A program made the translations under genes and the position numbers. The notes below the pieces were generated by a model, which saw nothing but the letters and a program-made list of their open reading frames with translations, did not search any database and was not told the origin of the DNA. Shown here piece by piece: positions 9,304 to 20,993 of a stretch of 64,000 bases of DNA (the first letter of the stretch is position 1; each line of letters begins with the position of its first letter). The stretch is from Piper betle (lineage: Eukaryota; Streptophyta; Magnoliopsida; Piperales; Piperaceae). The stretch spans positions 372,001-436,000 of the forward strand of contig JAURVB010012964.1 in the NCBI GenBank assembly GCA_033002965.1, given 5' to 3'.

Positions 9304-12300
9304 TGTAAAACCCGTGACTCGAGTCAGAGTTTTACGAGAGTGAACCAGTCGGTTCAACCGTCGGTTTGAGTCGAGTCAGCTTCATGGACCGCGAGCTGAG
9401 TTGAGGCCAGCTGTGAGTTATGAGCGATGAGGGTCATGTATGCTCAAGTGTACGATGATAACGTCTAAAAGATGATGAAAAATGGGTTATCAAGTATATG
9501 GAGGTATACAGTATTGATTGTTATTTTTATTTAATCGCAGAATAGTTTTAGGCCGAATAACACATTAGGACGCGTTGGATTATATTCGGGTGGGTTATTA
9601 GTTATAGAACATATCATTTGGATGTTGCTGTGTTCGTTTGATTTTACGGGATTTTTCCCAAATTTTTTGGATCTTTTTAGGATTTATTAGGAGATAGTTA
9701 TTATTATTGACTCGAGTAGGAGTCGAGTCAAGTTTAATTTACAAAAATGCCATCGCATGCCCCTTCATCTTCCCCGACACCTTCCTCACCCCAAACCCTT
9801 GCCGCCGCCACTGTTGTGTGCTGCCGCCGCCGCCGCCGAGCAACGCCGCCCCACCCCGCCCTGCCATCGTCGTGCCGCCACGACCCACCCCGGCCACCGT
9901 CTCGCCGCCACGACACCGGACTCGCCCCACAAGCCGTGACGCCCTCCCTCATCGATTCGCCGCCATCCGGGCCGTGCCGCCGCCGCTGTGACCCCGACGA
10001 CCACCCCCTCGCTGTCGCCGACGTTTCCCCCACCATCCCGAGCGCCGTCGAGGCCGGCTGCAGCCCCGATCGGAGCACGCCGCCGCCGCCACCCATTTTC
10101 GACGCCGCCGCCGACGGCCATCGCCGCCGCTGCTTTGTTTGACACCACCATCGGACCAAGCTCGTCGAGCTGGTGCCGATAGACCCCTGATTGCCCCGTC
10201 CCGAATCATCGCTGGAAAACCGTCGACACTCGCCGGAAAACTGCCGGAACAGCTGGAAAATTGGATTCGTGGGAAATTCGCCGGATCATCCGCCGAACGC
10301 ACCCGATCCAATCTGATCGGACTTCGGACGCCGCTAGGTGCCGAATTCGAGTTTCGAGCCACGAAACGGAAACCCTAGCCGTCGCTGATTTTCGACGACG
10401 CATGGTATAATTTATTTTAACTTAATTATTTGAAAGTATTGATTATTAGAATTGCATGCTATGATTGGTGAATTGTGTGTTATAATAATATATATAAATG
10501 TAGATTTGATTAAGGATAAATTGTGAAATTTGTTTGATTGAGTGGTGTTAAAAATGGAGGCTAAGAAACTAATTAGGGTAACTAGGTAATGATCATGATC
10601 TAATGCAAACTAGCCTAAGTAGACTTGCTAGAATTGATATAGGTTGATGTGTGTTGATTGATGCGTGATTGTGTTGATTATGTGTGCATGCTATAGGATG
10701 TGTGATTCATCATGCAGGCGTTAGTTTTTAGCCTGATTGTGTAGGTACGGTGTAGGAGCTCGCCGCATAGGCGCGTGGACCTATTTGGAGCTTCTACCAG
10801 GTCCGTTTAGGACTCGTTCTCTGTTTTTACGCTACTCTATTGTGTATTTGATTTATCATGTGCAGGACGAGTTAAGTGGAGTTTTATCGGATCCCACTTA
10901 ACTCGAGCCATTTAGTCAACGGTTCCTTTTTTCGGATTAATAACCCTCGAGGATGAGATCCCTCGAGTTTGTTTTTGAACTTCAGATCCAACTCAAGTTG
11001 CCTTTGGGCCTATTGTATAAATCCCAACCTATGCCTATATATGTATAGTTTTTGCGTTTTCGGTGAGAGGTGGGATGAGGGTTACTTGCGGCCACGTCTT
11101 CAGATAGGGCATGTGCTCGGAAGAGTGGGCTCTAGAGCTGGGGAGAACCCACTTCGTTCCCGAAGGATCTGGACAACTCCACCTTTGAGTTCCTCAAACC
11201 CGGAGAAATGTGAAGGTTTACGGGTACTGCAATGCAGCGCATGTCTAGACTTGTGGTTCAAAGGCTACTGAAGGCGACTGCCTGAGAGTGCTTGGCCTTT
11301 GTGCTCAACGCCAGGAGTAATATGGAAGGTGCAGAGGGCGGTAAGGAATGAAATTTGATGCGAGAAGCGATAGAGAAATGGCCAAGGTATGAGAATAAGA
11401 AAGGGGAATGCTGTCGACCCGAGGGTGACGGCCCGACGGCGGCGGCTCCCGTTTGTGCCCTGATGAGAGTTATTGAGGAAGTATATGGTTTTGATTCAAC
11501 AGGAGAGTTTGCTCTCTTGTGCCAGATTGATATTAGTTATTTTCCCGGCCGGTAACACTCGTTATTGACAGTTTTTCTATATATATGTAGGTGAGGAATG
11601 CGAGCGATGAAAGCTATCGGGACTGCGGAGGAGTAGCATGGAACCACGCACACATGTACCTGCCGCGTGTAACGTATAATGATGGTGTGTTCTTATTATG
11701 TAAATGATAATTTTGATGTGTTTGCTTGAATGAATTACTTGTTATGAAATGAACTGATAAATATGAATGAGTAGGGAGCCTTGGAGTTCAGACTCGGCTC
11801 AGGTAAAAACGAATGAGATAATGATTGTAATGTCATGGTAGATTGTTATGTGTTATCGTATTTTTATAAAATAGTATATATTTTCTTTTGGTTTCTCATT
11901 TGTTGTTTTGTCTTATTTTGCTTGTAGATCATAGCATGCATGTAGGACCTCGTTAGAACCCAATCGTTCTCATTCATGCATTTCATATTTGCATCTCCAT
12001 CTTGAGACGCCGAGAGTGTTGGGTTTTTTAACACCCAAAAAGAAATCTCTGAACTTCTTGATATGCCTTAACAAGTACTTAACAATATTCAATAAAACAC
12101 ACAATAATTTGGTAATCTCAAAATATACTAAAAATCACAAATCATCAATTATTACCAATAATAAGTACACAATCACTCAATTGTGAAATCCTCACACTCT
12201 CTAATTGGAAACAACTCACAATCTCTTAACACTCATCTCTAAAACGAACACACTCCAATTAGAAATACATCACAACTTCACATACTCTTACTTGTGTACT

Positions 12301-12631
12301 CTCTTCAATTCAACTCTACTCTATTTTACTCACAATACAACTACATATTTATAGACAACGAAAACCAGCCTCGTAGATACGAAGAGCCACATTACTAAAT
12401 ATTCATCATCTTCAACCATTCTTTTCGAATCCCTCGTACCTCTTCAAATAAATCCATGTCTTTACAATCCTCCATGTAGTTGCATGTATTCTCATATTCA
12501 TCGTATGATGAGGGACCCTAACAGAGAGAAGATCTGGGTCGGCTTAACCGAATTTAGTAGATTAGCGAACGGTTCAGTCGCCGGTGACATTTCTGGGTCG
12601 GTTCACGGGTGAGCCGAAACGGGGTGTCACA
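9304..12631 (+). mobile_element. Large solo LTR (3-kb LTR family, copy A)
   Basis: Begins TGTAAAACCC and ends GGGTGTCACA. It is flanked by a perfect 5-bp duplication GTGGG (9299-9303 and 12632-12636). No second LTR, primer site or retrotransposon frame is inside, so it reads as a solo LTR, or a gene-less element with very long termini. Related copies lie at 22137-24441 (minus), 24442-25960 (plus, partial) and 52224-55153 (minus, complete). A GC-rich part (9760-10400) has long open frames on both strands that are not conserved between copies. Without the nested 507-bp LTR and its duplicated 5 bp, the length is about 2.8 kb, close to the 2.93 kb of the complete copy. Confidence 0.8.
12017..12523 (+). 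mobile_element. Nested solo LTR, 507 bp
   Basis: Starts TGTTGGG, ends CCCTAACA and is flanked by the 5-bp duplication GAGAG (12012-12016 and 12524-12528). It interrupts the 3-kb LTR exactly where the complete copy (52224-55153, minus) is continuous, at the GACGCCGAGA sequence. No coding content. Terminal sequence resembles copia-type LTRs, but the family is not determined. Confidence 0.8.
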
Positions 12632-12636
12632 GTGGG

Positions 12637-13798
12637 TATTGATTTTGTTCTAGTCTGAGATTGCCATTTTTTCCTTTCTGCTGGGCTGGGAATGGAGGTT
12701 GTGTAGAGCGACGATGACAAATCACTCGAGCTTTTTCCATACCATCTGCGCCGCGCTTGTGGTTATAGCTTTTACCTGCTGTTGCAAATGATTTCGAAAG
12801 AAGCCCTCGGACAACGGGGTTCTTAATTGAGGGAGTCTGAATTGCACTTCAGTTGTACCCGTGCTTGTTAATTGAGAGAGTCTGAGTTGCACTTTAGATG
12901 TACCCGTGCTCAGTTCCGAATCAAGTGAAGTTAAAGTTGTTCACACAAAAATTCAAACATTATTTATTTATATTTTTTTATATAATTTAAAATAAAATTA
13001 GTTTTGAAAAATGGAATAGTTCAACTTCATACAACTTATATACCAAATAGCTCGTTGTGCGTAAAATTATTATATTATTATTTAAAATCATTATTAAGAC
13101 ATGGTTTTAATTATTACTCTTTATATTTTACTTAAATAACTCTCTCAATTATATTATTTAATTTAAGTATACTCATGCTTGCTTGATTTTGACTTCAAAT
13201 TTAACTCTAACACAATTGAGGTGCGAATTCGAGATCAATCGAACTAATCGCACCATTAATGGAGACCGTCATCATTTACAAATTATAAATTAGTATAAGT
13301 TAGTGTAGATATTTTTATATCAGATCAATTTAATATATTATTGGTTAGCAAAGATGATTGGATGCCTATTAGGGCAATCTTATCTTATTTAATTTAAGAT
13401 AATGTTTATATAATCTCAATAGATGGCTAGATGTATCCACACTATCATATATTAGACAATCTAATAATGAAAAAGTTAAGCCATAATAAATTGGGTTTGT
13501 ATAAGCCCACGACCCATTATGCACTCATCACTTATTTATATAATATATATAATATACATGGCTCATGACAAATCCTTGGGATTATTTTGATAATAATCTT
13601 AAAAATGCAAACTCTCTTTTTTTCTATTCTTTTCTTTATAAAAGGTAACCGTTTTTTATATGCTGCAATCTTTTTTCCCCTAATTCAAATGGTATATTTT
13701 CAGTTTGCAAATGATTGTTGGGAATTGTCAAATTCTTAGATAAAAAAAATGCAAATCATTGTCAATAGTTGAAGCCCTCCCTTGAAACGTACATCTAA
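12637..13798. other. Spacer, no gene seen
   Basis: Follows the target duplication of the 3-kb LTR, so its first part should be the original intron of the EBS-like gene. It holds a 45-bp tandem duplication (12823-12867 and 12868-12912) and AT-rich DNA. I looked for the BAH-domain exon here and did not find it. Confidence 0.5.
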
Positions 13799-14082
13799 TA
13801 GGATGTTTGGTTACCTCGTTTATTATTAAAATTTAAAGTGATAATTATAACGAGTAAAAAAGGTGTTTGGTAAAACATTCACAAAATATAAAGTGTTAGA
13901 GGCTCTTTCCAAATTACTTCACATAATATTAAAAAAACTTATTTATTTTTCCAATGTTTTTATCCCTCTCCCTTTCCCCTATCAAATATAATTTATTAGC
14001 TCTGTTATTTTTAATAATTGTAACAAAATAAAAATTATGACAAAATTATGTAAAAAATTTTCTATTATAAGCAAACACCCTA
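13799..14082. mobile_element. Tourist-like MITE, 284 bp
   Basis: Inverted termini TAGGATGTTTGG (left) and TAGGGTGTTTGC (right, reverse complement) flanked by the trinucleotide TAA on both sides (13796-13798 and 14083-14085), the target duplication typical of PIF/Harbinger elements. AT-rich, non-coding interior, length usual for this class. Confidence 0.6.
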
Positions 14083-14100
14083 TAATATAACTCAATTTGA

Positions 14101-14570
14101 TCACTTAAAATAATATTTTTTCAAAGCAAGCCTTGGAATATATTTCGTTAAGAGATCCTCAATAGAGAATCTCACTTGGAGTTGCCAGACCATATTAGCT
14201 AATTTGTGAACTAGTCTCATATTTTGTCTACTACAACATTTTGTACAAATACCATGGAGCTTGTAAGCAACCTCAAGTCTATTTAGCACATGGAAATAAG
14301 AGGCATTAATGCAAGTATAATCTTCGTGTAGCCCCTTTACAATCAGTATAGACGTTGATAGGACACCGTTTTTACTGAATTGCATTAATTATCCCTTCCA
14401 ACTCTAACTCTTCAAGTGACTCTCCCATTCTAGTTGCTAACTCTTGCACATCAAATAGAGAAATGAATTATCAAAAATTTATCTCCAGGCTAAAGAATTA
14501 TCTTTTATCCAAAAGCTTCCAATCCACACAATAAAACAGATCAAGATATGATGAAGAGGAGCTATGTATA
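14101..14570 (-). pseudogene. Possible RNase H-like fragment of a retroelement
   Basis: A 94-codon minus-strand frame (14385-14101) contains SRQNMRLVHKLANMV, similar in shape to the 'P-R-x-N-x-x-A-H-x-L-A' ending of plant RVT_3-type RNase H domains. A different frame just upstream reads VYTDCKGA, where the domain's Asp is expected. The two would need a frame change to join. Weak, short similarity; it could be a LINE 3' remnant or chance. Confidence 0.3.
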
Positions 14571-14729
14571 GCTCGAGTTACAATTTTCCGTGGATTCATA
14601 TCTTTTTCCCATTAACAGTGGAAACTATACCTAACAATTCTCAGTGACCAAAATCCATATTGAAATCTATTTATTACTTTTTCTTTGTGACGACACCTTC
14701 AATAAATTTTATTCCATTGCAAAACACTT

Positions 14730-15325
14730 TTTTAGGTGTCTTACTTTGGTGGTCGTACGTACGACCTTGTAAATTTTACATGTCTTGGTCCATCCTCCTT
14801 ACACGTTGAAGGAATCCCTCCTATCAAGGAGACTCTTGGGTACATTCTTAGAATATTGGGCGAGAGTGAAACCCGTAAGTTCTGTAAATATAGTGGAAGC
14901 CAAATGCCCATGGGTCACGTTGTATGTGTATCGTAAGCAGAGAAGAAAGACGATGAACCAAGCTCAAGTCCTCTGATCAATTCCTACTTTTCTTTTTACA
15001 ATCCAACTTTAAAAGGCCAAGCTCGCTGGAGAGTCCATTTTTAGCGGGTCTTCACACCGGTAGGTCGAAAAAACCACCCTCCGAAGCATGACGGATAGGA
15101 AAGACAGGAAAAAAGGTGTTGGAGTCCGTTACCACAAATCAAAGTGGTTGGAAAGGGGGAGAAGAAAGGCGTAGAGCAGGAGTTGGTCGCAATGGAGAGG
15201 GCAAGGTGGGAAAGGGATAATCAAAAGAAGAATCTTTGTCCCCGTGTTGCTAAGGAACGTCTGTCGTCCCAAGAGAGAAGAATGGGGCATGGATTTCTTG
15301 CAGTTTATTGACATATACAACAATA
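14730..15325 (+). other. Non-AT-rich segment, possibly organelle-derived
   Basis: Balanced composition between AT-rich flanks, with a GTACGTACGTAC-like palindrome near 14755 and two overlapping open frames (14736-14936, 14785-14976). The wording reminds me of plant mitochondrial intergenic or intron DNA, but I cannot match it to a named gene. No RNA gene is recognised. Confidence 0.2.
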
Positions 15326-16419
15326 TTTATTAAAAAAAAATAAAAAGATAGTATAATGTTCCAATCCAATTTCCATATGAACTAGACCAGAGGCATTAAT
15401 CAATTGAACATATTTTTCAATTCAATTATGATGAAGATTATTAGAGAATAGTGTTGAAAACGTGACAAAACCCGATAAAATCCACGGAATCTTTAGGTAG
15501 GCAAAAATCAATTTAAAGTCGGTGATGGTCAATCCCAATGACAATATATGCAGTAAAACAAAGTGTGAAAAATCAAATGACTAGGAATGCAAGATCCACA
15601 ATCGATATACGATTGAAGCAAAGTATCCCCACATGCAACTCTAGCTCTTTAATAGGATCCAAAACCTACATGTTTTTTAACATAAATATCAATAACAAAT
15701 ATTATTAGTCTTTATAGAAATAATGTATAAATAGACGATGTGCAGATAACTCAAATTATACAACCCACATATATTTTAAATTAGAACTAATTATAGTTCA
15801 AGTAAGAGATCACCGCAGTCATAGTGAGATGCTTTAACCAGTACAATACATAATAGTTCCCTCATATAGTACAATACAAAATAATACAATAACACAATAT
15901 ATTATAGATCAATATAACAGTACAGTGCTGAATCATATTTGTAATCCTTAAAAACATCGTCAAGGTCCATGGACATCTGTCAATATGTAAAATAGTTATA
16001 GTAAATATATGGACATTCAGTCAACTAGTAAAAAAGTAACAGTAGGCACCTTGACATTCTGTCAATATGTATAACATTAGCAATATCAGTACAATAACTA
16101 TAACAGTACTAATAACAGTTCAACAATAACGATGACAATATCAATGTTGATAACAATGCAATATCAATAACAATATCAATATCAACAACAGTAAGTCTAT
16201 CAGTAATAGTCATGACACCAGTAATAGTAATAGTGTAGACAATCATATAGATAACTTAAACAATGACGAAATGATACACTAAGGTATAGTGATAACGCAA
16301 ATAGTAACAATAACAGTAATGATATTGATAGCGATAATAGTAGCGCTGACAATGGAATAACAGTAACGATAATAATGTGGTAACGGTAATAGGAGGGATT
16401 ACAGTAATACTATGGTAGT
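15326..16419. repeat. AT-rich spacer ending in low-complexity AATAAC-type repeats
   Basis: The first 700 bp shows nothing coding. From about 16070 to 16415 the sequence is a degenerate array of AATAAC/AATATCA words with no fixed period. It directly borders the 250-bp tandem repeats to the right. Confidence 0.6.
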
Positions 16420-16957
16420 TGTCACGGGGTTAATTGAGAGCCAAAATTTTCACCCTATCAACACTTCATTGTCGATAGGCCCAAACCACCCTCCATTGTC
16501 GATGGGCCCTCCTATCAACACTTTCAGTCATGCAACTCTCTCCCTGAGAGCTTCTACTTGTGTGTCCATTCTTGGATGACTGATTTCGGTAGAGTGTGGA
16601 GGCCTTTCCCCTGAAAGCTGTGTTGTGCTTCACAAGTCCTTCGAATTCAAAACCCTGCTCTAATACTTGTTGTCACGGGGTTAATTGAGGGCCAACATTT
16701 TCACCCTATCAACACTTCATTGTCAATAGGCCCTAACCACCCTCCATTGTCGATAGGCCCTCCTATCAACACTTCCAGTCGCGCAACTCACTCCTTGAGA
16801 GCTTCTGCTCGTGTGTCCATTCTTGGATAACTGATTTTGGTAGAGTGTGGAGGCCTTTCCCCTGAAGCTGTGTTGTGCTTCACAAGTCCTTCGAATTCAA
16901 AACCTTGCCTGATACCTGCTGTCACAGGGTTAATTGAGGGCTAAAATTTTCACCCTA
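16420..16957 (-). repeat. 250-bp tandem repeats with decayed primer-site complement
   Basis: Units start at 16420, 16671 and 16920 with TGTCAC(G/A)GGGTTAATTGA. The first two run 251 and 249 bp; the third diverges after 38 bp. Just before units 2 and 3 stands CTCTAATACTTG or CCTGATACCTGC, decayed versions of GCTCTGATACCA, the complement of a tRNA-Met primer site. So on the minus strand each unit holds the end of an LTR, a primer site and the start of an internal region. This looks like a collapsed minus-strand LTR element amplified in tandem. Confidence 0.65.
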
Positions 16958-18560
16958 AAACTAGTCCCATGCGACGTATTCCCCTCTTGGGAACACCAGC
17001 CTACTCCTATTACGCAGCCCAAATACTACTATTTGTAGCGGCACGCCAAAGTCTTCCCTGCGAATACAAGCACACCCGATGTCAACACCACGCCCAACTG
17101 CTAGCGCTGTTGGTATCAGCAATCGGCTATCGGTTATCATGTACCAACAAACACGCAAACACCCTCCAAGCCGTAGTATATCACGCCCCAAATACCGATC
17201 ACCCAACCTCTGTGCGAACCAAATCCCAGAATCGCAGATCCAGCCTTTGGTCCCAAATTCAACGTCAATACCACAATGTTACGGGAACTCCACCCAACCT
17301 TTATTTCAACTCTATGAACAAAGGAAATACAAGTAATCCCTCACTAAACCACTTGCAAGTCATGGACATGCACCACCATGACTTTGCCCCTCTACACTCC
17401 CCTCAAGAGGCCGTGAGAACAATGGCCTCTCTTTTCAAACTAGTCCTCACACACAACCCTAAGTCGATCCCTCTAGATCGACCTGTTTTACAGCCAAATC
17501 TCTCAACTAGAAAGCAAGTAGGTTGTGGAACAACAAAGATGTATACTTTGATCCTAAAGGCAGACTTCAACTACACCAGCAGTCATCCTCCTCCTTGCAG
17601 TTCCAGTCCGAACTCCACAAACTTGGCTGTAGCAACTACAAGCAGTCTCCTTACACAATCAGGCTTCTCTCCTCCACAAACAGCACACACAATCTTTCTG
17701 TTGTTCCTCTACACAAGAGGACGTCCCTTTATGTAGACTCCAATCTGTATTTATCCAATCTCCAAAGATCTCAACCGAATATCTTATGAAGATCATGTTT
17801 ATCCTCAACAGCTAAGGAAATCCATATCTAAAATTTGTTGCAACCACCCAACAACCTCCAATAACGTGTGTATCTCCAACAACCTCAACTTCCTTGAGAT
17901 TATCCACACGCCCTGCACTTGGAGTTTGTTACAACCAACTTTTCTCCACTAGTTTGGATGAGATCTCAACACATCAGCAAATCTTATTGAAATTCTTGAT
18001 CAAACAAATCCTTTAGCGCCCTTGGCTGCATGGTCGAACCTTCCTGGTTCGACCCCAGCCCACTTGGCTATCGACCTCGCCCATCAACATGCTCCAGTAA
18101 ACTGCTCGCCCTAAGTGCCGACATTCCTACTCCCGCTTGGAATCCTGCGCCCACTCATCAACCTCAAGAAAATACCACTATGCTGATATTTGGCTCGGTC
18201 ACCTCTCATGCTCTCGTGCCTAAGTACCGCTATTTGGAGTGCTCGATTTCTTGTCACGCGCTACAGCTCAGCACTGCTCGCTCATGCATTGCTCACTACT
18301 GTTCGACACTAGATATCGGTATGCTCGGTTGCCTACAACCTCGCTCCCCTGATATGCTGCTCGTAGCTCGCTCGATCATTTGCTCACTACTTGGAACTCG
18401 TCATCTTGAGGTTTATCGATGCCTTTGTAGCGGCATGCTCGGTACCCATTACCGATCACCCTTCATTGCTACACTACTTGCTGTCGGTCCCTCGCTCGAC
18501 ATGCACTATGCACCACAGTCTGATCCTTGCCTGTAACTATAACATAGATTAACAATGGTA
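16958..18560 (-). mobile_element. C-rich region, probable LTR/untranslated part of the gypsy remnant
   Basis: Lies between the tandem repeats and the chromovirus coding remnant, downstream of it in the minus-strand sense. It is unusually rich in CTC/CAC words, which keeps long plus-strand frames open (16969-17736 and 18030-18536), but their translations look like no protein. It ends on the left with TGTCACAGGG, a plausible minus-strand LTR end. No matching second LTR was found. Confidence 0.4.
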
Positions 18561-20993
18561 AGTTATTTCCACCACTCGGATAACACCGACTATCCATCTT
18601 AGATGCGGGATGACTATGGACAACCACCAAACCCTAGCTCTCCGAGCGTCCCATAGGCACCCGTAACAGTCTTCGCCCACCAATGAGACCTGATGTTCTC
18701 ATTGGAGGGTTAAGTCCATGCCCCGTACGTCTTGATCTTGCTCCCCATTTGCCACAAATCCATTTCCTTTTCCCAGCTAGCCTCACTTCTCAATTCCCCC
18801 TTCCACTTCATAAGACACTCCATCCACCCCTTTGGAGTCCCTTGGCCAACGGGCCCCTGCTCCAAAATCCTCCCTACCTTTCCCTCATACTATTGCTGGC
18901 TGGTAGGAGGAGCTCTCTCTGGATGAGCTCTCCTCGGATTGACCAAATCCTCATGAAAAAGTTTGAGAACACTAACATGAGAAACTATGTGAAGCTTCAA
19001 CCGTTATGGGATACTTTCGATTACCTTCTCCACCTTAAAAGGAACCTCCTACCTTTGCACCACCACTCGATGCACCTTAGTACGTCTAATTTTCCCCCAA
19101 ATCAGTGGCATGAGCTTTAGCATCACTTGGTCCCCCATGCTAAATGGTACAACACTCCTCCTTGAGTCGGCATATCCCTCCATTCGGCTCGTTGCCTTGG
19201 CTATCTCCACTGGAAACCTCTGTGTAGCTGGACACCGTACTCCACCTCTCTTTAGAGTAACCTCCTATGATTTAAGAGGCTGGTGGCCCGTAGCAACCTC
19301 CAAAGGACCAAGCCCTCTAGCTATAAACCTTTGTAGATTATGCCCAACTGGCACCGTATCAAGAAGATACAACCAGTTTCTCTGACTGGCTATGATGACA
19401 TGCCTCAAGCACCCCTCAAGCACTACATTCATCCTTTTAGTCTACCCATTAGACTGAGTATGGTTAGCTACGCCGACAACTAACACTACTGTCATTCCCT
19501 TCACCTCAGGGAATCTGGAGACCACGTCCATTGAGATTGAGCTCCACAGTCTCGAAGGTGTAATTAGTGGCTATAGAAACCTAGCCTCTACCTTTTCTCC
19601 ACCTTATCATGCTGATCCATCAGACGGGTCCTCACGAAAGCTTCCATATTGGCCTCCATCCTTGGCCAATAGTACACTTTAGACATTAAAGCTTGCACTC
19701 GATCTCTACCTAGATGTCTTCCCCACTGGGTGTCATGGGACTCCTCAAGCATTCATCTTAGTTTACCTGTAGGGACACATAGCCAACCCCCACTAGTATA
19801 GACTAACTCATCATCTAACCAATACATGCGAGTCCAGCCCCTATTGACTCTGTCAACCAGTTTCTTGTCCTCAAAATCTGTCTTCGCCAGCCCTCTGACT
19901 TGCGCCAATGACTCCTGCCACCTTGCCTGTCTTTTCTTTCTTTAGGTCTTGAAGAAGTTGTTAGCTCTATTGTTCATGATGACAATGGACTCAGATCCCA
20001 GCAAGCAAACCCACTACACTGCTAGGCAATGCATCCCGGCCAGCACCTCCTGCTACCATACACCACCTACAGCTATGTCTAAAGTGTCCGTCACCACTCC
20101 AAATAGTTGATTGAAATCCGACAATTTCAATATTGGCTCTGATGATGTGGTAGCTTTCAACTCTTCAAAAGCTAATCGGCATGGCTCCGACCATGCCCTA
20201 TGACTTACCCTCCTCCATTGGATTTCTGTGCTCGCACCTTCTCCTGGCCAATTTTGTGCTCTGGGAAACTCCTCTTCCCCAGGCCAAACTCACCTTGCTC
20301 TCTCTTCACAAAGAGATCGTGTTCCCTAGCTGATTCAAACACTCTCTCAAGTGACCCAATAAATCAGCACTCAAATGAACTGGGTACTTATTCTTAACTC
20401 CGGTGTAGATGGCTGAATTTTGCCCCAAGTCCAACAACTCTCCTAGCTGGATCTTAAGCCTTGTGAGTTCTCTAGGCGGAATGGCACATGGCGCTTTCGC
20501 TAGTGCCCTCGCTCCCGACATTAGCTCGATCCAATGTTCGATCGCTCTCTTGGGAGGCAACCCTTCTGGCAATTCGGTAAGCATTACGTCAGAATACCCA
20601 TCCAACAACTCTACCTGTAAATCCAGCACTGCCAACATACAATCCGGCTGGATCTCTACCATCACTGCAAGATTAGTCAAGGCTCCATGCTTACATCCCC
20701 TTGCAATATGCATTCCCGACAGATGCTCTCCACAAAAGGTGTTGTCCTTGACCCTAGAAGGTCCTCCCTGGCCACGAACAAAGTTTGCACCCACCTTATT
20801 CATGATCAATATACCCCCTAGCTGTGGAAACACGCCCACGCCGGTAGTCCTCATGAAGGCATTACCGATGATCGAATCAAAATCATCCATCTTGATGACC
20901 ATCAAGTCCATCCGGACCTCATATTCTCCCAGGCAAATTCTCACATTTTTGGCTGTTCCATCAACCTGTTTTGCCTGTGAATTACCGCCTTGA
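18561..20993 (-). pseudogene. Ty3/gypsy chromovirus polyprotein remnant, internally deleted
   Basis: Minus-strand reading from right to left gives, in family order: a protease-side segment (DDFDSIIGNAF, about 20860-20890), the start of reverse transcriptase (PEGLPPKRAIEHWIEL and following), a KNKYPVHLSADL segment, an RNase H start (VVTDTLDIAVGGV, about 20085), RQARWQESLAQ (about 19930), the integrase zinc-binding region (KVYYWPRMEANMEAFV, about 19640-19690, its cysteines replaced), a short integrase core and a chromodomain-like end (LMKWKG then SEASWE, about 18770-18800). Stretches that should hold the YxDD motif, the RNase H core and the integrase catalytic Asp residues are missing. The right-hand part (20944-20306, 212 codons) is still open despite two such deletions. 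Non-functional. Confidence 0.75.

Noticed and set aside
9734..10159. Long overlapping frames on both strands in the GC-rich part of the 3-kb LTR
   Set aside because: Proline/arginine/alanine-rich peptides in four frames at once and not conserved in the other copies; they arise from CCG/GCC repeats.
16969..17736. A 255-codon plus-strand open frame
   Set aside because: It lies in C-rich, repeat-like DNA; the peptide is Ser/Thr/Pro/His-rich without any domain, and the neighbouring recognisable coding DNA is on the other strand.
18030..18536. A 168-codon plus-strand open frame
   Set aside because: Same C-rich region, no domain, no codon pattern; explained by composition.
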